A DNA stretch of 6,004 bases from positions 1-6,004 of the forward strand of contig CAMLDA010000039.1 in assembly GCA_946478715.1 (NCBI GenBank), written 5' to 3'. Numbering within the stretch: the stretch's first letter is position 1; each line of letters begins with the position of its first letter. Position numbers and translations under genes: made by a program. The notes beneath the pieces are model-generated. The model saw nothing but the letters and a program-made list of their open reading frames with translations. It did no database searches and was not told the DNA's origin. Of this stretch, positions 1-5,099 are shown in pieces. Origin of the DNA: an uncultured Candidatus Saccharibacteria bacterium. GTDB lineage: Bacteria > Patescibacteria > Saccharimonadia > Saccharimonadales > UBA10212.

Positions 1-378
1 GTCATAGGCTTCGAGCAGTCTTACCAGGGCGAATTCACCAGCCGTGAAAGCCAGATAAAGGCCGATGACGCTAAGCTGGCTTCCATGAAAACGGACATAG
101 AATCCCAAGAAGCTTCGCTGAGGGCCCAGGCGCAGGCTATCAACGCCGACAGGGCCCGCCTTGACAGCCAGAAGGCCGCCGGCGACACCCAGGCTTATAA
201 TTCCGGAGTGCCGGGATTCAACAGGGAAGTAGAAGCCTATAACGCCGGGGTCGAAAGGTTGCGCCAGGAAATCTCCTTTTATAACCAGCTGGTGGTAGAG
301 CGCAACGCTATCGCGAGAGAGCTCACAAGCCTGGACCAGGCTATAGACACCCGTCTATTTACCCAATCCGCCCAATAA
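1..378 (+). CDS. C-terminal part of an unrecognised coiled-coil protein (5' truncated by window edge)
   Basis: The frame is open from the first base to a TAA at 376-378, giving 125 residues. The real start lies upstream; the ATG at 85 is only an internal Met. The protein is strongly helical and charged, rich in Ala, Gln, Glu and Arg, with no Cys, His or Trp in the visible part. Residues 66-105 follow a strict heptad rhythm: Asn at 67, 74, 81, 95 and 102 (Arg at 88), usually preceded by Tyr or Phe, and Val or Ile three residues later at 70, 77, 84, 91 and 98. That pattern is typical of a coiled coil with polar Asn in core positions. The chain ends shortly after, with a short polar tail and no membrane segment or catalytic motif. 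It lies 150 bases upstream of radA in the same direction, separated by several inverted repeats, so co-transcription is uncertain. I do not recognise the family; a surface-associated or scaffolding role is possible but unsupported. Confidence 0.85.
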   Translation, partial: VIGFEQSYQGEFTSRESQIKADDAKLASMKTDIESQEASLRAQAQAINADRARLDSQKAAGDTQAYNSGVPGFNREVEAYNAGVERLRQEISFYNQLVVERNAIARELTSLDQAIDTRLFTQSAQ

Positions 379-409
379 TCAAACGGGCCATTTTTCTCCG
401 GAAGATAGC

Positions 410-438
410 CCAAGCAAAAATCGCATTTTTTTGCCTGG
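410..438. repeat. Imperfect inverted repeat, possible terminator-like hairpin
   Basis: CCA plus GCAAAAA on the left pairs with TTTTTGC plus TGG on the right around a 7-base loop, with one A/C mismatch in the stem. It lies 31 bases after the stop of the upstream gene, a plausible place for transcript end formation. The T-rich part is inside the stem rather than after it, so this is at best an atypical terminator. Confidence 0.35.
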
Positions 439-442
439 CGCG

Positions 443-469
443 ATAAGGAACCGCGAAGGGATTCCTTAT
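443..469. repeat. Inverted repeat ATAAGGAA / TTCCTTAT
   Basis: Perfect 8-base arms at 443-450 and 462-469 flank an 11-base spacer. Two further C-G pairs (451-452 with 459-460) can form if the A at 461 is bulged. The left arm contains AAGGA, resembling a Shine-Dalgarno core, but no start codon follows at a useful distance. The role is unknown; a leader hairpin or protein-binding site is possible. Confidence 0.4.
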
Positions 470-472
470 GTT

Positions 473-494
473 AATACTTAACTTGTTAAGTATT
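473..494. promoter_or_regulatory. 22-bp perfect palindrome upstream of radA (operator candidate)
   Basis: AATACTTAAC (473-482) and GTTAAGTATT (485-494) are exact reverse complements separated by TT. The arms hold only two G/C pairs each, so a stable terminator stem is unlikely, whereas a dyad of this size suits a dimeric DNA-binding protein. It ends 34 bases before the radA start codon, where a promoter would be expected. The core AAC-TT-GTT resembles neither the B. subtilis-type LexA box (GAAC-N4-GTTC) nor the E. coli box (CTGT-N8-ACAG). The binding protein is unknown. Confidence 0.45.
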
Positions 495-519
495 TATTAT
501 TTTTCTAAAGTTGTAGAAT

Positions 520-527
520 AAGGAAAG
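520..527 (+). promoter_or_regulatory. Shine-Dalgarno site of radA
   Basis: AAGGAAAG lies directly before the ATG at 529, with about four to five bases between the AGGA core and the start codon. It supports Met 529 as the true start. A TAGAAT hexamer at 514-519 could be read as a -10 element, but would put transcription start almost at the ATG and make this site redundant. Confidence 0.7.
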
Positions 528-528
528 A

Positions 529-1875
529 ATGGCTAAAAGCTTAGGAGTGAGGTTTATCTGTTCGAATTGCGGCGCCGCCTATAACAAATGGCAGGGCCGC
601 TGCAGTAATTGCGGGCAGTGGAACACGCTGGTGGAACAGGTAGAGGTTTCTGCCGCCGCCGCTGGAGCCAGCGGCAGGAAACTGGAGACAAAATCGGTAG
701 CAGCCGCTCGTAAAACATCTACCAGCAGGCTTAGTTCAGGCATCAAAGAGGTGGATGACGTTCTGGGCGGCGGGTTCGTACCCGGCAGCGTGAACCTTCT
801 GGCCGGCCAGCCGGGTATCGGCAAAAGCACCATTTTGCTGCAGATAGCCCACGCCGCCGCGGCTAAACTGAAAGTGCTTTATATCAGCGGCGAGGAATCG
901 GCCCAGCAGATTGCCATGCGCGCCGAACGCCTTAAAGCCGATAACAAAAACCTGCAGCTGGCCGTATCCACGATCGCGAACGACATCGCTTCGACTATCA
1001 GCGGCGGAGGATACGATTTGGTTATAGTGGACTCCATACAGACCGTAGCCGTCAACGAGGTGGCATCGGCGGCAGGGAATGTCAGCCAGATAACCAACAG
1101 CACGCATCTGCTTACGGCCGCCGCCAAGGCCAGCGACACCGCCCTTGTGCTGGTCGGCCACGTTACGAAAGAAGGCTCTATAGCCGGCCCTAAATTATTA
1201 GAGCATATGGTGGACGTGGTGCTGCAGCTGGAAGGCGACCGCTACGGCGGGTTCAAGATTCTGCGCGGCACAAAGAACCGGTATGGTTCCACCAACGAGG
1301 CCGGGATATTCGAAATGACCGACACCGGCATGGCGCCGGTAGAAAACCCGTCGGCCGCGCTTTTGGCGGAACGCCAGGTAAGCGACGGTTCAATCGTCCA
1401 CGCCACTATGGAGGGCAGCCGCCCTCTTTTGGTAGAAGTCCAGGCTCTGGTAAATCCCACAAGTTATGGATATCCAAAGCGAACGGCCAGCGGCATAGAT
1501 TTGAACCGTGTCAACCTGCTGGTGGCCATGCTGGAGCGCCGCACCAAGCTTAAGCTGGCTGATAAGGACATCTATGTGAATATAGTAGGCGGTATCCGCT
1601 TAAGCGAGCCGGCGGCCGACCTTGCCGTCTGTATGGCCATAGCTTCGGCCGCCAAGGGCATGCAGCTTAAACAGAACGCCGTGGTGTTCGGCGAAGTAGG
1701 CTTGTCCGGAGAAGTCCGCCACGTGCCATTCGTAGACAAAAGGATTGCCGAGGCCAAGAAGCTGGGCTTCAAAGCCGCCATCGGCCCGAACGTCCGCGGC
1801 GGCAAGAAACCGGCGCTGCTTTCATCGGTTTCCGATGTCCGCAGCGCCCTGAATAGATTCTTAGAAAAAGACTAA
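529..1875 (+). CDS. radA: DNA repair protein RadA (RadA/Sms, Lon-like C-terminal domain)
   Basis: RadA is a cytoplasmic RecA-like ATPase that helps process recombination intermediates by driving branch migration alongside RecA. All family parts are present in 448 residues, a normal length. There is an N-terminal zinc finger (C11-x2-C14, C25-x2-C28), an Ala/Ser-rich linker at about 40-66, and a RecA-type ATPase with Walker A GQPGIGKST at 93-101 and Walker B ending at D168 in LVIVD. The RadA signature is at 249-253, here KNRYG rather than the usual KNRFG. A C-terminal Lon-protease-like domain (about 285-445, with NIVGG and GEVGLSGEVR segments) has a structural rather than proteolytic role in this family. 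The start is supported by AAGGAAAG just upstream. A 22-bp palindrome sits 34 bases before the start, suggesting control at this promoter. The stop overlaps the stop of the convergent PBP tail frame. Confidence 0.97.
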   Translation: MAKSLGVRFICSNCGAAYNKWQGRCSNCGQWNTLVEQVEVSAAAAGASGRKLETKSVAAARKTSTSRLSSGIKEVDDVLGGGFVPGSVNLLAGQPGIGKSTILLQIAHAAAAKLKVLYISGEESAQQIAMRAERLKADNKNLQLAVSTIANDIASTISGGGYDLVIVDSIQTVAVNEVASAAGNVSQITNSTHLLTAAAKASDTALVLVGHVTKEGSIAGPKLLEHMVDVVLQLEGDRYGGFKILRGTKNRYGSTNEAGIFEMTDTGMAPVENPSAALLAERQVSDGSIVHATMEGSRPLLVEVQALVNPTSYGYPKRTASGIDLNRVNLLVAMLERRTKLKLADKDIYVNIVGGIRLSEPAADLAVCMAIASAAKGMQLKQNAVVFGEVGLSGEVRHVPFVDKRIAEAKKLGFKAAIGPNVRGGKKPALLSSVSDVRSALNRFLEKD

Positions 1876-1882
1876 GGAACCT

Positions 1883-1901
1883 GATCCGCTTTAGGCGGGT
1901 C
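1883..1901. repeat. Small GC-rich stem-loop just after radA stop
   Basis: GATCCGC (1883-1889) pairs with GCGGGTC (1895-1901), including one G-T pair, around a 5-base loop, eight bases past the radA stop. No T-run follows on the plus strand, so it is not a canonical terminator for radA. On the minus strand it is coding sequence for the end of the PBP tail frame, and a CTTTTTC stretch follows only after about ten bases. It may still help end one of the convergent transcripts. Confidence 0.25.
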
Positions 1902-2070
1902 GCCGTTACTGTCGCTAAGTTCGATATGGGTACCGTGGGAAGCACTGTAAGAACAGCTCTGGGATGATGTGGGGCCGCAAAGGGTGGTATTGTGGTCGGT
2001 ATCCTTGATTGTGTAAGTACCAGAGCCACCTGTCCAGCTAGCCCCGCTTGTGTTTATGTTCGTGAATGTC

Positions 2071-2086
2071 AGGGGGCTGGCCCCCT
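2071..2086. repeat. Very GC-rich perfect inverted repeat inside the PBP tail
   Basis: AGGGGGC (2071-2077) and GCCCCCT (2080-2086) are exact reverse complements with TG between them. The site lies in coding sequence of the PBP tail (Lys-Gly-Ala-Ser-Pro-Leu on the minus strand) and has no T-run on either side. It is probably a by-product of codon choice, but could form a tight hairpin in the mRNA or disturb sequencing. Confidence 0.4.
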
Positions 2087-2133
2087 TGGTAAAATTTACG
2101 CCGTCCTGGGTATCCGGTCCCTGGTACAGCACA

Positions 2134-4947
2134 CTATCCGTGACCGTAGCCGTTACTGTCCCGCCGCCGCTGAATGTCGGGGTATAGGTACAGCTGACCG
2201 GCTGGCCGTCGCTGATATGGCTTGATGTGCAGACCTGCTTGCCGTTCACGCTTATGGTAACCGTGCCGGGATATTGCGGGTAGTTGCTGTCGTTCAGGGG
2301 GTGGGTGCCGGCGAACGGCGTCGCGGTTATAGTACAACTTGTATCTCAAGGGATGGGTGCCGGCAAATGGCGTAGCGGAAATGCTACAGGATGTGTTGCA
2401 GTCGCCAGCGGTAATATTTAGTGTTGGCGAGGCGTCGCCGCAGTGGTGCACATCGTCTTGCGGTCCGTTACTGGACAGGTTGCTGGAGTTGGAGGCGTTC
2501 TGCCCCGGCGGATAGAAAACATCTATAGAAAAGGCATTGGGCGCGGCGCTGCCGCCCAGGGTCTGCTTAGCGGCGGCCGGGGTACAGCTGGTAGCCACTT
2601 TGCCCGACACCTTATCTATGACCACGCTCTTGCTGCTAACAGCCTTCTGTTTGTACCAGGAAGGGTACAGGTCGGTGCTGGGCGATGGTTCGCGTGAGCC
2701 ATATCCGACGTGATTGCGGATGACGTAAGCCGGCAGATGCTGGATGCCGGGCGGCTCCTGCCAGTTGACCGGCTGCTTATTCAGGCTGTCTAAAGCGAAT
2801 TCCATAACGCGCCGGGTAAGCGGCATGGTCAGGTTTTCCATGGCGGTAGTAAGGGCCTTGGTGCGGGTGTGGTAGCCGACCCAGCTGCCAACGGCATACT
2901 GGGTATTCCAGCTCATCATCAGGCCGTCGTAATTATCGTTGGTGGTACCGGTCTTTACCGCTGTCTGCCAGCCTTTATAGTGCTGCCATTTTTGGAAAGA
3001 AGAGAAGTAGCTGGCGTTCGGGTCGGAGGCCATCTGGTCCATGATGTACGCGGAGTCCGGGCGCACCACCTGGGTGCCTTTAGGCTGTTTGAAGGTGTAG
3101 AAAGTCTTTCCCGTGGCGTTAACCAGCTGTTTGATGTAGGTATTGGGGATTGATTTGCCCAGGCGCGCCAAGCTGGCCACCCCATTAATGTGCTGGTCCA
3201 GATGCAGGTAAGCGCCGTCGCCGATGGCCGATGCGCCGTAACACTGGGTCTCATCGCTTTTCTTAGCCTGGTTGACGTCCACGCCGTCCTTAAAGCATTT
3301 GTAGGCGTCATCGTAACCCATCAGGGAGTCCGCGGTACTGATTACCTTATTTATAGATTGCGTGCGGTTAGGGCTGGTGTCGTTGGGCGTCGCTTGCAGC
3401 ATAGCCTTTACCGCGGGAACGTTACGCGAGCCGCCAAGGGCATAACGCAGGGTCTCCGGGCCGGGATAACGGAAGTCGTAGTCGTGCAGGCAGTTTATAT
3501 TCTTGCCGCTTTTAATGGTGCACGGGTAGCCGGGAATCGGGCCCTGGCTGTCATACAGGACCGAACCGGCCCCGACGTTGGTGTTGTTTTCTATGAGAGT
3601 GGTGTAATCGTACGGTTTAAAGCTGGACCCGGGAGAAATATAGGCCGTATGGGCGTAGTTGAACTGGCCGTGGTCCTTGTTAAAGAAATCGACCCCGCCC
3701 ACAAGAGCACGCATCTGGCCGGTGGCGGTATCCTCTACTACCATGGCTTCTTCGTCGCCGCCATGGTATTTGACGTTGTTCAGGTTCTCCTGCACGGCTT
3801 TCTCGGCTTCGTTCTGCAGGTTCATGTCCAGGGTGGTTATGACTTTCCAGCCGCCGACTTTAGCGGACTGGCTGGCAAAGCGTCTGTTCAGCTCATCGCG
3901 GGCTGCCAGTACGAAATACGGCGCCCTGATGCCGGCGTAGTATGACTGCATCGGATGGACTTGCGCCAGCACGTCAACCTTCTTAGCGGCCGATGCCTGC
4001 TGTTTTGTTATCTTGCCTTGGCTGGCCATCTGATCCAGTACGTAATCGTAACGGTTGGTGAAAAGCTGCTCGTCAAAATAGCTGCTGTACTTTGAGTAAT
4101 AGGTAGGCGATTTGGGTATTGTCGCCAGAAAAGCCGCCTGGGCCAGGGTAAGGTTCTTGGCGTCCACGTGGAAGTAGTCCTGCGCCGCCGCCTGCACGCC
4201 ATAGTCGACGCCGCCGTAAGGGGCGATATCAAGATAGCTGGTGAGAATCTGATCCTTGGTGTAATTGCGCTCAAGCTCCACGGCCAGAATCAGCTCTTTG
4301 ACTTTCAGGGCCAGGGTGCGGTCCTGGTTATAATCCTGGGTAAGTTTTACCAGCTGCTGGGTGATGGTTGAGCCGCCTTGGGTGCCTCCCCGGTGCAGGA
4401 TGTCAACGTAGGCCGCCCGCAGAATCCCGCGGATATCAAATCCCCGGTGATTGTAGAAATCCTTATCTTCTACCGCCACGGTGGCGTCCTTCATGTATTG
4501 GGAGATATCGCTGCTGGGCACCGGCACTCGTTTTACGGCATTGTAGTCCTGCCACAGCAGGACCTTGCCGGTCTGGTCATAATAACTGACGCTGCCCCCG
4601 ATATTACTGCCGGACAGGTCGGTTATATCCTTCAGGTCCTTGCGATAATAAGCGAATACGGCCAGCGTAAGGATGAACATGGCCAGAATGGCGATACCGG
4701 CAATCTTAAGAGCCATGATGGCTCCATCCCGGCTGAACCAGAAAGCCGCCAGCCGTTTGGGGTGCATGCGCCATAATATGCGCTTAACCCTGGATTTAGG
4801 CAGCCCGCGCAGGCGGTTAACCTTGCGCAGCGCTTTAGCCTGGCGCATGGCGCTATAACGTTCCCCTAATGACCGGTTTACCTTCAGCACTTTGCCGCTC
4901 CTGGTAGTTATCGGCCGGCTGCCAGAACGTCGCGGATTTTTCTTCAT
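2134..4947 (-). CDS. Class A penicillin-binding protein (PBP1A-type glycosyltransferase/transpeptidase), 3' end out of frame
   Basis: This bifunctional enzyme polymerises lipid II into glycan strands and cross-links the peptides on the outer face of the membrane. A basic cytoplasmic N-terminus (1-75) precedes one membrane helix (about 78-100). The GT51 domain shows EDKDFYNHRG with catalytic Glu160, GGSTITQQLVKL at 191-202, KELILAVELE with Glu219, and SYLDIAPYGG at 237-246. The transpeptidase domain shows PGSSFKP with nucleophile Ser441 and Lys444, SRN at 507-509, and KTGTT at 665-669. After about residue 740 comes a Ser/Asn/Pro-rich linker, then the start of an Ig-like domain (from about 840). 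Residues 868-937 (Arg/His/Pro-rich) are out of frame, caused by a 52-base near-duplication at 2294-2397. The natural end is in the shifted frame, to 1872, giving about 1007 residues without the extra copy. The catalytic part is intact, so the enzyme could still work. A weak AGGGAG site lies 14 bases before the ATG. The gene is divergent from tyrS. Confidence 0.95.
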   Translation of the reverse strand: MKKNPRRSGSRPITTRSGKVLKVNRSLGERYSAMRQAKALRKVNRLRGLPKSRVKRILWRMHPKRLAAFWFSRDGAIMALKIAGIAILAMFILTLAVFAYYRKDLKDITDLSGSNIGGSVSYYDQTGKVLLWQDYNAVKRVPVPSSDISQYMKDATVAVEDKDFYNHRGFDIRGILRAAYVDILHRGGTQGGSTITQQLVKLTQDYNQDRTLALKVKELILAVELERNYTKDQILTSYLDIAPYGGVDYGVQAAAQDYFHVDAKNLTLAQAAFLATIPKSPTYYSKYSSYFDEQLFTNRYDYVLDQMASQGKITKQQASAAKKVDVLAQVHPMQSYYAGIRAPYFVLAARDELNRRFASQSAKVGGWKVITTLDMNLQNEAEKAVQENLNNVKYHGGDEEAMVVEDTATGQMRALVGGVDFFNKDHGQFNYAHTAYISPGSSFKPYDYTTLIENNTNVGAGSVLYDSQGPIPGYPCTIKSGKNINCLHDYDFRYPGPETLRYALGGSRNVPAVKAMLQATPNDTSPNRTQSINKVISTADSLMGYDDAYKCFKDGVDVNQAKKSDETQCYGASAIGDGAYLHLDQHINGVASLARLGKSIPNTYIKQLVNATGKTFYTFKQPKGTQVVRPDSAYIMDQMASDPNASYFSSFQKWQHYKGWQTAVKTGTTNDNYDGLMMSWNTQYAVGSWVGYHTRTKALTTAMENLTMPLTRRVMEFALDSLNKQPVNWQEPPGIQHLPAYVIRNHVGYGSREPSPSTDLYPSWYKQKAVSSKSVVIDKVSGKVATSCTPAAAKQTLGGSAAPNAFSIDVFYPPGQNASNSSNLSSNGPQDDVHHCGDASPTLNITAGDCNTSCSISATPFAGTHPLRYKLYYNRDAVRRHPPPERQQLPAISRHGYHKRERQAGLHIKPYQRRPAGQLYLYPDIQRRRDSNGYGHG
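2294..2397 (-). repeat. Two diverged tandem copies of a 52-base coding unit, causing a +1 frame change
   Basis: Copy 1 (2397-2346) encodes NTSCSISATPFAGTHPL in the PBP frame. Copy 2 (2345-2294) encodes DTSCTITATPFAGTHPL in the next frame. They abut exactly and match at 38 of 52 bases by my count. Of the ten differing codons, seven are synonymous and three conservative (N/D, S/T, S/T). Because 52 is 51+1, the frame changes at the junction. The unit can also be seen as 17 codons plus one extra base (position 2346). Confidence 0.9.
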
Positions 4948-4961
4948 TTAGATTCTATATA

Positions 4962-4967
4962 CTCCCT
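4962..4967 (-). promoter_or_regulatory. Possible Shine-Dalgarno site of the PBP gene, unusually far from the ATG
   Basis: On the minus strand AGGGAG is followed by 14 bases and then the ATG at 4947. That spacing is longer than usual. No alternative ATG, GTG or TTG lies in the spacer, so the ATG at 4947 stands and initiation is probably weakly dependent on this site. Confidence 0.35.
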
Positions 4968-4978
4968 GCTTATGATTA

Positions 4979-4987
4979 ATTATATCA
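4979..4987 (-). promoter_or_regulatory. Extended -10 promoter for the PBP gene
   Basis: On the minus strand the sequence reads TGATATAAT, a perfect TATAAT hexamer with the TGn extension, which relieves the need for a good -35 box. No TTGACA-like box is seen 16-18 bases upstream. The predicted transcription start near 4972 gives a leader of about 25 bases. An inverted repeat (4993-5007) overlaps the spacer region and could be an operator. Confidence 0.6.
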
Positions 4988-4992
4988 AGCCC

Positions 4993-5007
4993 CGGCAGCA
5001 TTTGCCG
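4993..5007. repeat. Short inverted repeat CGGCA-N5-TGCCG in the PBP promoter region
   Basis: Perfect 5-base arms at 4993-4997 and 5003-5007 lie just upstream of the extended -10 of the PBP promoter. The position would suit a repressor or activator site, but the arms are short and could occur by chance. Confidence 0.25.
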
Positions 5008-5057
5008 CCTAAAAAAATCAAATTCTGAACGGGCGGAGTATTTCATGGAGCCTAGGT

Positions 5058-5063
5058 TATACT
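5058..5063 (+). promoter_or_regulatory. Candidate -10 box for tyrS
   Basis: TATACT differs from TATAAT at one position and lies 36 bases before the tyrS ATG, giving a leader of roughly 30 bases. No recognisable -35 box lies at the right distance and there is no TGn extension, so this is tentative. Confidence 0.35.
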
Positions 5064-5099
5064 AATAATAAGTAAAAGAAGTTACCTGAAAAACAGCTT

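Larger units (their letters stand above)
379..528. other. Intergenic region with three inverted repeats
   Basis: This 150-base gap between the coiled-coil gene and radA is AT-richer than the flanking genes and codes for nothing I can support. It contains three separate stem-loop-capable repeats, listed individually (410-438, 443-469, 473-494). None has the classic GC-rich stem followed directly by a T-run, so none is a convincing intrinsic terminator. Together they could end the upstream transcript, act as operators for radA, or form a structured leader. Confidence 0.6.
1872..2345 (-). pseudogene. Frame-displaced C-terminal tail of the PBP (immunoglobulin-like region)
   Basis: This stretch is open on the minus strand in a frame shifted +1 from the upstream PBP frame. 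It begins just after a TGA (2348-2346) and ends with TAG at 1874-1872. It reads DTSCTITATPFAGTHPL and continues with Ser/Thr/Gly-rich, beta-prone sequence (segments such as GTVTISVNGKQVC and GGGTVTATVTDSV), as expected of a bacterial Ig-like extracellular domain. It is the obvious natural end of the PBP: the first 17 residues repeat the last in-frame residues of the upstream part. A GTG at 2249 could in principle start an independent 125-residue product, but no Shine-Dalgarno site precedes it and a stand-alone fragment without a signal peptide makes little sense. Cys residues recur (VC, SC, LC, SC), possibly paired outside the cell. I read it as a disconnected exon-like remnant of one gene, from mutation or assembly. 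Confidence 0.8.
4948..5099. other. Divergent intergenic region between PBP gene and tyrS
   Basis: This 152-base AT-rich gap must hold the promoters for both genes, which leave it in opposite directions. The minus-strand promoter is convincing (see 4979-4987) and the tyrS promoter is weak (see 5058-5063). I see no tRNA-like or T-box element; the space is too short for a standard T-box leader in front of tyrS. Confidence 0.7.

Noticed and set aside
410..438. Canonical rho-independent terminator after the coiled-coil gene
   Set aside because: The T-run forms part of the stem rather than following it, so the standard structure is missing; reported only as an inverted repeat.
736..1161. 141-codon open frame on the minus strand within radA
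   Set aside because: It is antisense to the conserved RadA ATPase domain, with no recognisable motif; a shadow of radA codon usage.
1902..2161. Direct repeat GCCGTTACTGTC at about 1902-1913 and 2150-2161
   Set aside because: Only 12 bases, read in different frames of the tail, with no extended similarity; likely chance in Ser/Thr/Val-rich coding sequence.
1872..2249. Independent small gene starting at the GTG at 2249
   Set aside because: No ribosome binding site precedes it, it has no signal peptide, and the homology to the PBP frame extends upstream of the GTG to 2345, so it is the PBP's own tail.
2344..2352. Programmed +1 frameshift of the RF2 type in the PBP
   Set aside because: The RF2 site needs CTT followed by an in-frame TGA with an upstream Shine-Dalgarno-like element. 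Here the TGA is in the other frame and no such element is seen; duplication or an indel explains the data better. A non-classical slip at AGA is kept only as an alternative.
3190..3945. 251-codon open frame on the plus strand opposite the PBP gene
   Set aside because: It lies wholly antisense to the transpeptidase and part of the linker to the glycosyltransferase, has no Shine-Dalgarno site or recognisable domain, and its composition is what the reverse complement of GC-rich coding sequence gives.
4948..5099. T-box leader for tyrS
   Set aside because: The gap is only 152 bases and shared with a divergent promoter, and I see neither the conserved T-box core nor a terminator hairpin.
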